Assembly (NCBI RefSeq): GCF_016907515.1 | Contig: NZ_JAFBBY010000001.1 | Span: forward strand, 2,914,001 to 2,978,000 | Direction of reading: 5' to 3' | DNA from: Nocardioides nitrophenolicus | Lineage (GTDB): Bacteria; Actinomycetota; Actinomycetes; Propionibacteriales; Nocardioidaceae | Length of the DNA stretch: 64,000 nt | Part shown: one piece after another, positions 41,398 through 49,076 of the stretch | Numbering within the stretch: position 1 is the first letter of the stretch | Layout: every line of letters starts with the position of its first letter | Made by a program: the position numbers and the translations under genes | Notes under the pieces: generated by a model | What the model saw: only the letters and a program-made list of their open reading frames with translations | Database searches by the model: none | Told to the model about the DNA's origin: nothing

Positions 41398-42586
41398 CGA
41401 CCACCTCCGACAGGACGCTGCGGTAGTCGGTGGTGACCAGCAGGTCGCCGTCGACGGTGTTGACCAGGCCGGGCCACCGGCCGTGGTAGCCGCCGACGAC
41501 CCCGGCGCCGAGCAGGAACATCACATTGCCGTAGCCGTGGTCGAGGCCGTAGTTGGCGTTCTCCTTCGTGCGGCGGCCGAACTCCGAGAGCGTGACCACG
41601 GTGACCTTCGCCATCAGCGGCCCGAGGTCGGTGAGGAACGCGGCCAGCGCGGCGGCGAGCTCCTTGGTCATCCGCTGGAGCTGACCCCACTCCAAGGTGC
41701 CGAGGTCGACGTGGTGGTCCCAGCTGCCGGTGTCGATGGTGATCACCTCGGCGCCGATGTCGCCGCGGATGGTGCGGGCGGCCGAGGCCAGGCTCTCGCC
41801 GAGGTCGCCGTCGGGGTAGACCGCGCCGTTCGCCGGCGTCGCGGAGGAGTCGCGGACCGGCGCGAAGTCGGCGATCGCCCGCATCGCCGACCGGGCGCCG
41901 GCCCCCAGCGGGCCGGGCGCGTCGGCCCACATCGTCGCCATCGACCGGGGCCGGCGCCCGTTGGTGTCCCAGCGGTCCGCGCCCGCGAGCTTCATCGACT
42001 CGACCCGGTCGACGGCGACGGCGGGCTCCGGACCCAGCAGCGCGGCCGGGAGCACCGAGTCGCCGAACTGCACCGCCTGCAGCGGATCCTGCTCCGCATC
42101 GCGCCCGATCAGGCGGTTGAGCCAGCCCACCCGCTCCGCCGACCCAGGATCGGCGTCCTCGACCTCCTCGATGGCCGCGAAGTGCGAGCGGTTCGGTGCC
42201 GGGAGTCCGGTCGCGTGGACGGCCGCCATCGAACCGGCGTTCCACCACGGCAGGAGCGGCGCGAGGTCGGGGTGGAGGCCGAAGAAGGCGTCCTTGGCGA
42301 CCAGTCGGGCCGACGGTACGGCGATCCGCGGGCGCGCCGCGTAGTAGACCGGGTCCGCGTGCGGCACCACCAGGCTCATCCCGTCGACGGCGCCCCGCAT
42401 CGAGAGCACCACCAGCACCGCCGGCGCGCTCGACGTCGCGGCGTACGACGTCGACATGAAGGCCCCGCCGATCGCGGTCGTGGTGGTCAGCGCGGCGGTG
42501 GTGCCGGCGACGCCGCGGAACAGCCCGCGGCGGGACAGCCCCCGGTTCAGGGCGGCGAACTCGTCGCAGGAGCAGTCGGGGGTCAT
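41318..42586 (-). CDS. DUF1501 family Tat-exported protein
   Basis: A 422-residue protein. Its N terminus LSRRGLFRGVAGTTAALTTTTAIGGAF has the twin-arginine motif SRRGLFRG, so it is exported folded via Tat. The mature part is an alkaline-phosphatase/sulfatase-like fold: VLVVLSMRGAVDGMSLVVPHADPVYYAARP, HATGLPAPNRSHFAAIEEVE, VITIDTGSWDHHVDLG, VTVVTLSEFGRRTKENANYGLDHGYGNVMFLLGAGVVGG. DUF1501 proteins always travel with DUF1800 proteins; here the DUF1800 gene lies 7 nt upstream. Role unknown; an extracytoplasmic enzyme acting on a polymer is possible. Confidence 0.9.
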   Translation of the reverse strand: MTPDCSCDEFAALNRGLSRRGLFRGVAGTTAALTTTTAIGGAFMSTSYAATSSAPAVLVVLSMRGAVDGMSLVVPHADPVYYAARPRIAVPSARLVAKDAFFGLHPDLAPLLPWWNAGSMAAVHATGLPAPNRSHFAAIEEVEDADPGSAERVGWLNRLIGRDAEQDPLQAVQFGDSVLPAALLGPEPAVAVDRVESMKLAGADRWDTNGRRPRSMATMWADAPGPLGAGARSAMRAIADFAPVRDSSATPANGAVYPDGDLGESLASAARTIRGDIGAEVITIDTGSWDHHVDLGTLEWGQLQRMTKELAAALAAFLTDLGPLMAKVTVVTLSEFGRRTKENANYGLDHGYGNVMFLLGAGVVGGYHGRWPGLVNTVDGDLLVTTDYRSVLSEVVVNRLGASSAQVFPGFQPEPVGVVRAT

Positions 42587-42593
42587 CGGTACC

Positions 42594-44345
42594 TCACCGG
42601 GTCAGGTGGAGGGGTGAGTCGAGCAGGACGGTGATCAGGCGCGGGAACTCCCAGGCCAGGATCCGGTGCCGGGCGGTGAGCACGTCGGCCGGCGCGCAGC
42701 CGGCCGCCTCGCACGCCGCCTGCAGCATGGTCGCCTCGACCGGGAGGCCGAGCAGGGTGCGGCACAGGTGGTCGACCAGCTCGTCGAAGCGGATGCTGCT
42801 GACCGGCGTGGCGGGCGGGTCGGCCGGGTCGGGAGGGTCGGGCACGACCGGGTCCGGCGGCGGCGTGGGAGTCGGCGGGGGAGCCGCCGGCGGGGTGCGC
42901 TTCTTCTTTTTCTTCTTCTTCTTTTTCTTCTTCTTGCCCTTCTTCGGACGGCCGACGACGAGCGGGTCCTCGTCGGCGGGCGCCGCCGGTGCGGCCGGGG
43001 GCAGCCAGGAGAGCGGGTCGCGGTACTGCGCGCCCTGGACCGGCCACCAGCCGCCGCTCATCGTGTAGTGGATGTCGAGCGAGGCGAGGAAGCGCGACGT
43101 CGACGACCAGGCCTGCGCGCTGTCCGGCCGGCCGTCGGGGCGCGGCCAGTTGAACGGCTTCGCGCCGATCCGCTGGGCCTGCCACAGCATGGTGTTGGCG
43201 GCCGACTCGTCGGCCACGGCGCTCGGTCCCGCCGTGAGCCGTACGCCGAGCGCACGGTAGGTCGCGACCACGTCCTCGGACGGGGTGCGCACCTTGGTGT
43301 CGGTGGCGGCCCGGTACTCCGCCGACCGGATCAGCGCCCGCAGCACCGGGACGATGGCGGTGTCCTCGGCGAGGTAGACCGCGGCCAGGTCGTCGACCAG
43401 CGCGGCGGAGGGGGCGTCGGAGACGAAGCGGACCGCGAGCCGGCGGGCGATCCGGCGCGCGGTGGCCGGGTGCCGCGCCAGGTAGCGCAGGTACGCCGAC
43501 AGCGCGGGACGCCCGTCCGGGGCGCTGTTGGGGTGGCTGAAGCCGATCACCTCGACCGGTCCGGTCCAGTGGGCGGCCGGGTCGTAGGAGGTGGCCCAGG
43601 TGGTCCAGATGCCGACCTTGAACCCGGTCAGCAGCCGGGCCGAGGCCTTCACGTCGTCCTCGTCGTACTGCCCGACGCCGACGGTGTGCAGCTCCAGCAG
43701 CTCGCGGCCGAGGTTCTCGTTGGGGGCGGACTTGTGGGAGTTCGCGTTGCCGAGATAGACGCTCATCGCGGGATGGGTGATCGCCGCCTCGAGCAGGTCG
43801 GAGAAGGTGCCGAGCGCGTGCGCGCGGATCACCTTGCCGTAAGCCGTGCGGAACGGGCCGACCGCGCCCTGCGCGGGGACGTGCAGGTGGTGCTCCCACA
43901 GCTCGGCCATGGTCTCCAGGACCTGCCGCTGCGAGCCGAAGCGCCGGACCATCGCCCACGACTGGTAGTTGGCGTCGGCCCACCACAGCGACTCGACCTC
44001 GCTGCGGTCGCGCTGCCACACCGTCGCGTCGTCGGCGTTGATCGAGAGCCACCACCGGGAGGTGTCGTGGTACCACGCGTCGTCGTACGTGCCGTCCAGC
44101 TGCCGCTCGAACCAGGCGTCGAAGCCGCCGGCGTCGGCGATCTGGTCGCGCAGGGCCGGGGTGTAGCCGGCGGTGAACCGGCGGATGCCGTGCCAGGTCT
44201 CGGCGTCGGGGACCGCCGTGGCGGGGTAGCCGCGGACGTCCGGAGCCGCGCTCGCCGCGGCAGGCCGGGCCAGCACCGCGCCCAGGCCGGCGGCGGCGCC
44301 GGACAGGATCGCGCGGCGCGCCGCACGAGCAGGGTGGGTACCCAT
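42594..44345 (-). CDS. DUF1800 family Tat-exported protein with poly-lysine linker
   Basis: A 583-residue protein. It starts at the ATG at 44345 (MGTHPARAARRAILSGAAAGLGAVLARPAAASA), a Tat-like export signal with RRAILSG. The DUF1800 core follows: RFTAGYTPALRDQIADAGGFDAWFERQLDG, NENLGRELLELHTVGVGQYDEDDVKASARLLTG, and YTMSGGWWPVQGAQYRDP near residue 425. After the core come GRPKKG, twelve consecutive lysines, then a Pro-rich linker and an ~80-residue C-terminal domain (SSIRFDELVDHLCRTLLGLPVE, AWEFPRLITVLLDSPLHL) that belongs to the family. The lysine run is abnormal. Operon with DUF1501. Confidence 0.88.
   Translation of the reverse strand: MGTHPARAARRAILSGAAAGLGAVLARPAAASAAPDVRGYPATAVPDAETWHGIRRFTAGYTPALRDQIADAGGFDAWFERQLDGTYDDAWYHDTSRWWLSINADDATVWQRDRSEVESLWWADANYQSWAMVRRFGSQRQVLETMAELWEHHLHVPAQGAVGPFRTAYGKVIRAHALGTFSDLLEAAITHPAMSVYLGNANSHKSAPNENLGRELLELHTVGVGQYDEDDVKASARLLTGFKVGIWTTWATSYDPAAHWTGPVEVIGFSHPNSAPDGRPALSAYLRYLARHPATARRIARRLAVRFVSDAPSAALVDDLAAVYLAEDTAIVPVLRALIRSAEYRAATDTKVRTPSEDVVATYRALGVRLTAGPSAVADESAANTMLWQAQRIGAKPFNWPRPDGRPDSAQAWSSTSRFLASLDIHYTMSGGWWPVQGAQYRDPLSWLPPAAPAAPADEDPLVVGRPKKGKKKKKKKKKKKKRTPPAAPPPTPTPPPDPVVPDPPDPADPPATPVSSIRFDELVDHLCRTLLGLPVEATMLQAACEAAGCAPADVLTARHRILAWEFPRLITVLLDSPLHLTR
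42900..42935 (-). repeat. 36-bp AAG/AAA repeat coding for twelve lysines
   Basis: Twelve lysine codons (ten AAG, two AAA) without interruption, in a genome where A-rich runs are rare. It interrupts the DUF1800 protein between its core and C-terminal segment. A further KK and a Gly precede it. Slippage of the triplet array would change lysine number without frameshift. Confidence 0.9.
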
Positions 44346-44371
44346 GAGGGTGGGATCGGCCGGTCGCGGCG

Positions 44372-45250
44372 CTACTTGAGCAGCTTGCTCATCCGGCGGT
44401 CGGCGAGGGGCTTGCCGCCGGTCTGGCAGGTGGGGCAGTACTGCAGGCTGGAGTCGGCGAAGGACACCTCCCGCACGATGCCCCCGCACACCGGACACGG
44501 CTTGCCGGTCTGGCCGTGCACCGCGAGATTCGACTTCTTCTCGGCCTTCAGCTCGCTCGCGGCGAGCCCGCGGGAGCGCTCGACGGCGGCGCCGAGGGTG
44601 TCGCGGACGGCGGCGTACAGGACCGCGAGGTCGTCGTCGGTGAGGCTGTCGGCCGGTTTGAAGGGCGACATCCGCGCGGCGTGCAGGATCTCGTCGGAGT
44701 AGGCGTTGCCGATGCCGGCGATGGTGCCCTGGTGGCGCAGCACGCCCTTGAGCTGCTTGCGCCCGGCGTCGGCGAGGATCGCGGCCAGCCGCTCGGGCGT
44801 GAAGTCGTCGGTGAGGGGGTCGGGGCCGAGGCTGGCGATGCCGGGGACGTCGAGCGGGTCGCGCACCAGGTAGAGGGCCAGCGACTTCTTGGTGCCGGCC
44901 TCGGTGATGTCGAGGCCCGGCGTGAGGCCGTCGCGCTCGTCGAGGACGACGCGTACCGCCAGCGTGGACTTGGTGCTCGGGCGCGGCGGCAGCGCCGGCA
45001 CCTCGTCCTTCCAGCGCACCCAGCCCGCGCGGGCGAGGTGGAGCACGAGGTGCAGGCCGCTGGCCTCGATGTCGAGGAACTTGCCGTGCCGTCGTACGTC
45101 GTCGACGAGGGTGCCCTCGATCGCCGACAGCGGCGGGTCGTAGGTCTTGAGCGCGCTGAAGGCCGCGATGTGCACGCGGGTGATGGCGCGCCCGTCCAGC
45201 CGGCCCCGCAGGTCGAGGGCCAGGGCTTCCACCTCGGGCAGCTCGGGCAC
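44372..45250 (-). CDS. Formamidopyrimidine-DNA glycosylase/endonuclease VIII family
   Basis: A 292-residue base-excision-repair glycosylase/AP lyase. The N terminus (M)PELPEVEALALDLRG supplies the catalytic Pro2 and Glu3; KFLDIEASGLHLVLHLARAGWVRW is the beta-sandwich core; GIGNAYSDEILHAARMSPFKPA is the helix-two-turns-helix; the zinc finger is CPVCGGIVREVSFADSSLQYCPTCQTGGKPLADRR. The Fpg/Nei distinction is unclear; the sequence resembles the actinobacterial Fpg/Nei group with a long C-terminal tail. GTG start, leaderless (TAGGCT 6 nt upstream). Confidence 0.9.
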   Translation of the reverse strand: MPELPEVEALALDLRGRLDGRAITRVHIAAFSALKTYDPPLSAIEGTLVDDVRRHGKFLDIEASGLHLVLHLARAGWVRWKDEVPALPPRPSTKSTLAVRVVLDERDGLTPGLDITEAGTKKSLALYLVRDPLDVPGIASLGPDPLTDDFTPERLAAILADAGRKQLKGVLRHQGTIAGIGNAYSDEILHAARMSPFKPADSLTDDDLAVLYAAVRDTLGAAVERSRGLAASELKAEKKSNLAVHGQTGKPCPVCGGIVREVSFADSSLQYCPTCQTGGKPLADRRMSKLLK

Positions 45251-45256
45251 GGGTCC

Positions 45257-45262
45257 AGCCTA
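45257..45262 (-). promoter_or_regulatory. Leaderless-type -10 box of the glycosylase gene
   Basis: Minus-strand TAGGCT ends 6 nt before the GTG at 45250, supporting GTG as start; the resulting Met-Pro-Glu-Leu-Pro-Glu N terminus is required for catalysis. Confidence 0.65.
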
Positions 45263-45407
45263 GGACTTGCTCCCGACGCTATGCCCGGGATCCGGGACTT
45301 CGTCCCGATTCCGGCCCGGGCGCATCACCTCGCCGGGGCGCCCCGTGTTGTCAGGTCATCGGCGCCGCTCGGGAGCCCCTCCATCCCCGTTCCCGAAGGG
45401 ACCTCCC

Positions 45408-46613
45408 ATGCACAGCAGGCACCTCACCCTTGGTTCGCTCGCCCTCGTGGCGGTCCTCGGCTCCGGATCCGGCCTCCTCCCGGTCGCGGCCGCGACCCCG
45501 GCCGGCCCCGACACCGTGCCGGGCTGCGGGCAGCCGGCCGTCCCGGCGCAGTGGGGGAGCGTCGAGCATCCCGCGGTGACCCGCCAGGTCGCGGCGACCA
45601 CCCGCGTCGAGTGGCGGTGGCAGCGGACCGTCGCGACCACGGAGCGGGAGTACGCCCGCGAGACCGCCGCGGCCGTCGTCCTGGTGCACTGGACCAGGAC
45701 CGTCGAGCAGGTCGAGCACGAGTACGCCCGGACCGTCGTCGACCGGGCGGCCGTGCCCGGCGTACCCGAGCAGGGGCACGCCGAGACCCGGGTGGTGACG
45801 CCGGCGGTGACCGCCGAGGAGTGGGAGTACGTCCAGCAGACCACCGGGAATCTCCGCTGGCGGTGGGCCGGCTGGAACGCCGGCGACAACGGCGCGGGCT
45901 GGTCGTGGACCGGCCGCACCCGTGAGGTGGAGGTCTCGCCCGCCGTCACCGAGCAGGTCTGGGTCGTGGACCATCCCGCCGTCCCGGCCGAGCCGGAGCA
46001 GTCGCACGTCGAGACCGCCTGGGTCGCCGACGGTACGCCGCCCCCCGCCGGCGCGACCCCGACCGGCGTCGCCCGCACCGTCTCCTCGGGTGCTGAGGAG
46101 CAGGACCTGCCGGTCGGCGAGCCGCCCGCCGGCGCCGGCTGGGTCGAGGGCGCCACCGCGGAGATCTCCGCGGCGGAGGAGGAGCGGGTCTGGCTGCCCG
46201 ACGGCACCGCGCCCGACCCGGGCTTCGACGCGACCGGCGAGACCCGCCCCGGCCCGGCCCGGGTGGAGACCACCGACGTCACCTCGGCCCTGCCGCCCGC
46301 GGGCGAGGGCTGGGCCGAGCTGCCCGGCTCCGCGGTCGAGCGGGTCGTCGAGGCGGCTCGCGAGGTCGTCGTCCAGCCGGCCTGGGTGGAGGACTTCGTC
46401 GTCGTCGCCGCTCAGCCCGCCGGCCCGCCGTGCGCCGAGGTGCCGGCCGGGGTGCCGGCCGGGGTGCTCGCGGAGACGGAGACGCAGCCGGTGATCGAGT
46501 CGGTCGTCGTCACCGGCGGCGTGGTCGGGGGAGAGGTCGGCGGCGTGGCCGACGGCGCGGTCGTGCCCGCGGTGGCCCCGGCGTCGGCCGCGCTGCCGGC
46601 GTCCGGCGCCTGA
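45408..46613 (+). CDS. Secreted repeat protein ending in an LPASG motif
   Basis: A 401-residue exported protein: signal MHSRHLTLGSLALVAVLGSGSGLLPVAAA. The mature part consists of degenerate repeats rich in HPAV/EQGHAETR and VWVVDHPAVPAEPEQSHVET units, plus YVQQTTGNLRWRWAGWNAGDNGAGW, a Trp-rich element I associate with actinobacterial surface proteins. The last residues are LPASGA followed at once by the stop: a sortase-like LPxTG/LPASG motif without the membrane helix and basic tail that normally follow. GAAGGGA is the RBS. Function unknown; attachment or matrix role possible. Confidence 0.78.
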   Translation: MHSRHLTLGSLALVAVLGSGSGLLPVAAATPAGPDTVPGCGQPAVPAQWGSVEHPAVTRQVAATTRVEWRWQRTVATTEREYARETAAAVVLVHWTRTVEQVEHEYARTVVDRAAVPGVPEQGHAETRVVTPAVTAEEWEYVQQTTGNLRWRWAGWNAGDNGAGWSWTGRTREVEVSPAVTEQVWVVDHPAVPAEPEQSHVETAWVADGTPPPAGATPTGVARTVSSGAEEQDLPVGEPPAGAGWVEGATAEISAAEEERVWLPDGTAPDPGFDATGETRPGPARVETTDVTSALPPAGEGWAELPGSAVERVVEAAREVVVQPAWVEDFVVVAAQPAGPPCAEVPAGVPAGVLAETETQPVIESVVVTGGVVGGEVGGVADGAVVPAVAPASAALPASGA

Positions 46614-46664
46614 AGGCGGGCGGGGAGCAGCAGCACGCTGACGGCGCGTGGCCGATCCGACACG

Positions 46665-46678
46665 CTAGGTCGATCTAG
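46665..46678. promoter_or_regulatory. CTAG-based palindrome upstream of the AAA ATPase gene
   Basis: CTAGGTCGATCTAG: CTAG ends, central TCGA, one mismatched pair. A third CTAG follows at 46687. It lies in the -35 zone of the promoter whose -10 is TAGCGT at 46700. Confidence 0.45.
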
Positions 46679-46699
46679 AGAAACCGCTAGACATCCCGA

Positions 46700-46705
46700 T
46701 AGCGT
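46700..46705 (+). promoter_or_regulatory. Leaderless-type -10 box
   Basis: TAGCGT ends 6 nt before the ATG at 46712. Confidence 0.6.
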
Positions 46706-46711
46706 CGGATC

Positions 46712-47920
46712 ATGGACCCGATCCGCAACCCGTACGCCCCCGGCGCCGGGCAGCGTCCGCCCGAGCTCGCCGGCCGTGACGAGCAGCTGGCGGCCTTCGA
46801 CGTCGTGCTGGAGCGGGTCGCGCGCGGGCGACCGGAGCGCTCGCTGGTGCTGACCGGGCTGCGCGGGGTGGGGAAGACGGTGCTGCTCAACGCGCTGCGC
46901 TCGGCCGCGGTCCGCAAGGGCTGGGGGACCGGCAAGCTCGAGGCGCGGCCCGACCAGTCGCTGCGCCGGCCGCTCTCGTCGGCGCTGCACCAGGCGGTCC
47001 GCGAGCTGGGCCACCCGGAGCCCGCCGAGGCGGATCACGTGCTGGGCGTGATCCGGTCCTTCGCGCAGCGCGAAGCCGGCGCCGACGCCAAGCTGCGCGA
47101 CCGGTGGTCGCCGGGGATCGACGCGCCCGTCGTCCGCGGCCGGGCCGACTCGGGCGATGTCGAGATCGACCTGGTCGAGCTGCTCACCGACGTCGGAGGG
47201 CTCGCGGCCGACGTCGGCAAGGGCGTCGCGGTCTTCATCGACGAGATGCAGGACCTCGGCGCCGACGACGTGTCCGCGCTGTGCGCGGCCTGCCACGAGC
47301 TGAGCCAGAACGGCCTGCCGGTCATCGTCGTCGGCGCGGGCCTGCCCCACCTGCCCGCCGTACTGTCGGCCAGCAAGTCCTACTCCGAGCGGCTGTTCTC
47401 CTACCAGCGCATCGACCGGCTCTCCCGCGACGCCGCCGACCGGGCCCTGGTCGCGCCCGCCGCCGAGGAGGAGGCCGCCTTCACGCCCGAGGCCCTCGCC
47501 GCGATGTACGACGCCACCCGCGGCTACCCGTACTTCATCCAGGCCTACGGCCGCTCCGTCTGGGACCTCGCCCCGCGCACGCCCATCACCGCCGAGGACG
47601 TCGCCGTCGCCGGACCCGAGGCCGAGACCGAGCTCGCCGTCGGCTTCTTCGGCTCCCGCTACGAGCGGGCCACTCCTGCCGAGCGCGACTACCTGCGTGC
47701 CATGGCCGACGCCGCGGTCGCCGCGGCCGAGGACGGCGTCGAGGACCCGGTCGGCTCGGTCGCCACCGCCGACGTCGCCACCGTGCTCGGCAAGAAGCCG
47801 CAGTCCCTCTCGCCCGCGCGCGACTCGCTGCTCAAGAAGGGGTTGATCTACTCCGGCGAGCGGGGGCGGATCGCGTTCACGGTGCCGCACTTCGGGAGGT
47901 ACCTCCGCGCCCAGGCGTGA
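46712..47920 (+). CDS. AAA/Orc-like ATP-binding protein
   Basis: A 402-residue P-loop ATPase: Walker A LRGVGKTVLLNAL near residue 51, Walker B VAVFIDEMQDL near 175, sensor region PVIVVGAGLPHLPAVLS, then a winged-helix-like C-terminal domain (LGKKPQSLSPARDSLLKKGLIYSGERGRIAFTVPHFGRYL). The layout (AAA plus wHTH) resembles archaeal-type Orc1/Cdc6-related ATPases that are widespread, solitary and uncharacterised in actinobacteria. Leaderless start; the palindrome upstream may be its operator. No partner gene is adjacent in the same transcript: the siderophore-interacting gene has its own promoter. Confidence 0.82.
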   Translation: MDPIRNPYAPGAGQRPPELAGRDEQLAAFDVVLERVARGRPERSLVLTGLRGVGKTVLLNALRSAAVRKGWGTGKLEARPDQSLRRPLSSALHQAVRELGHPEPAEADHVLGVIRSFAQREAGADAKLRDRWSPGIDAPVVRGRADSGDVEIDLVELLTDVGGLAADVGKGVAVFIDEMQDLGADDVSALCAACHELSQNGLPVIVVGAGLPHLPAVLSASKSYSERLFSYQRIDRLSRDAADRALVAPAAEEEAAFTPEALAAMYDATRGYPYFIQAYGRSVWDLAPRTPITAEDVAVAGPEAETELAVGFFGSRYERATPAERDYLRAMADAAVAAAEDGVEDPVGSVATADVATVLGKKPQSLSPARDSLLKKGLIYSGERGRIAFTVPHFGRYLRAQA

Positions 47921-47932
47921 CCGGGGCGCCGA

Positions 47933-47938
47933 TAGGTT
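47933..47938 (+). promoter_or_regulatory. Leaderless-type -10 box
   Basis: TAGGTT ends 6 nt before the ATG at 47945. Confidence 0.6.
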
Positions 47939-47944
47939 GGCCCC

Positions 47945-48748
47945 ATGTACGGAGAGGTCGTGTCCGCGAGTCCGCTGACCCCCCAGCTGGTCCGGGTCGT
48001 GCTCGGCGGGCCGGGACTGGAGACGTTCGAGCTCGGCGCCGACGCCGACCAGTACGTCAACTGCTTCTTCCTCCCCGATGCGGCGCCGTACGCCGTGCCC
48101 TTCGACGACGAGGCGGTCCGCGAGCTGCCGCGCGAGCAGCGGCCCTACCCGCGCCGGATCACGGTCCGCGCCTGGGACGAGGAGCGCCGCGAGCTCACCC
48201 TCGACATCGCCACCCACGGCGACCTCGGCTACGCCGGCCGCTGGGCGGCGCACGCCCAGCCCGGCGACCGGCTGCAGTTTCGTGGTCCGGCCGGCGGCTA
48301 CCGGCCGCCCGCCGACGCCGACAGCTACCTCCTCGTCGGCGACGAGAGCGCCCTGCCCGCCATCGCGGCGTGCGCCGAGGCGGTGCCCTCCGGCCGCCCG
48401 GTGGTCGCGGTCATCGAGGTCGAGGACGCCGCCGGCGAGGTCGCGTTGAGCTCTCCGGGTGACCTCGAGGTGCACTGGGTGCACCGCGCCGGCCGCCACG
48501 ACGGCCTCGACGACCTGCTCGCCGAGGCCGTGGCCGCGCTGCCGCGGCCCGCCGGCGTGGTGAGTGCGTTCGTGCACGGCGAGGCCGCGGAGACCCGCGC
48601 GGTGCGCCGGGTGCTGCTGCGCGCGGGCATCGTCGAGCCCGAGCGGCTGTCCTGCTCGCCGTACTGGCGACGGGGGCTCGACGACGAGGCGTGGCGCGCG
48701 GTCAAGGCCGCCTGGGTGCGCGAGGTGGCGGCCGAGCCCGTGGACTGA
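47945..48748 (+). CDS. Siderophore-interacting protein (ferric-siderophore reductase, ViuB/SIP type)
   Basis: A 267-residue flavoprotein. N-terminal FAD-binding barrel (VSASPLTPQLVRVVLGGPGLE, then RPYPRRITVRAWDEERRELTLDI) and C-terminal NAD(P)H domain starting SYLLVGDESALPAIAACAEAVPSG, with a late LLRAGIVEPERLSCSPYWRRGLDDEAW, the SIP-family ending. It reduces imported ferric siderophores to release iron in the cytoplasm. It precedes an IdeR-type box and the bfd/bfr genes, forming an iron cluster, though its own promoter has no evident IdeR site. Confidence 0.9.
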   Translation: MYGEVVSASPLTPQLVRVVLGGPGLETFELGADADQYVNCFFLPDAAPYAVPFDDEAVRELPREQRPYPRRITVRAWDEERRELTLDIATHGDLGYAGRWAAHAQPGDRLQFRGPAGGYRPPADADSYLLVGDESALPAIAACAEAVPSGRPVVAVIEVEDAAGEVALSSPGDLEVHWVHRAGRHDGLDDLLAEAVAALPRPAGVVSAFVHGEAAETRAVRRVLLRAGIVEPERLSCSPYWRRGLDDEAWRAVKAAWVREVAAEPVD

Positions 48749-48770
48749 GACGGCGCTTCGCCGTTCTGAC

Positions 48771-48789
48771 TTAGGTACGGCTAACCTAT
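48771..48789. promoter_or_regulatory. IdeR/DtxR iron box upstream of bfd
   Basis: TTAGGTACGGCTAACCTAT matches the DtxR/IdeR consensus TTAGGTTAGSCTAACCTAA at 16 of 19 positions; arms TTAGGT...ACCTA are intact. The bfd -10 TAACCT (48782-48787) lies inside the right arm, 7 nt before the ATG, so iron-loaded IdeR would block RNA polymerase. Confidence 0.85.
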
Positions 48790-48794
48790 CGTCC

Positions 48795-48998
48795 ATGATC
48801 GTCTGCCAGTGCCGCGTCGTCACGGACCGTGACGTCGACGCCGCCCTGGCCGAGGGTGCCCGGACCGTCGGCGCGGTGTGTCGCTCGACCGGCGCCGCCC
48901 AGGACTGCGGCTCGTGCATCTTCTCGGTGAAGGCGCTGGTTCGCCAGCACCACGAGGAGCAGTGCGCGCACCTGCGGGCCGACGGCGCCGCGAGCTGA
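48795..48998 (+). CDS. bfd: Bacterioferritin-associated ferredoxin
   Basis: A 67-residue [2Fe-2S] protein: MIVCQCRVVTDRDVDAALAEGARTVGAVCRSTGAAQDCGSC has the C4xC6 and late CxxC-type cysteines of Bfd. Bfd passes electrons to bacterioferritin to release stored iron. The start is fixed by TAACCT 7 nt upstream and by the conserved first residues. Expression should rise under iron starvation through the IdeR box, fitting a role in mobilising iron. bfr follows after 78 nt. Confidence 0.92.
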   Translation: MIVCQCRVVTDRDVDAALAEGARTVGAVCRSTGAAQDCGSCIFSVKALVRQHHEEQCAHLRADGAAS

Positions 48999-49076
48999 GC
49001 GCGTTCTGAGCCTGGCCTCACCCCGGGGGTGCTGTGCCAGCATCGGCGGCAGGTCCCCATCGCCGGAGGTAGGTCC

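Noticed and set aside
42900..42935. The poly-lysine run as a sequencing error or frameshift
   Set aside because: The frame stays open through it and the downstream ~80 residues fit the DUF1800 family C terminus, so it is in frame.
46614..46664. A frameshifted membrane anchor after the LPASG motif
   Set aside because: None of the three frames after the stop encodes a hydrophobic helix with a basic tail.
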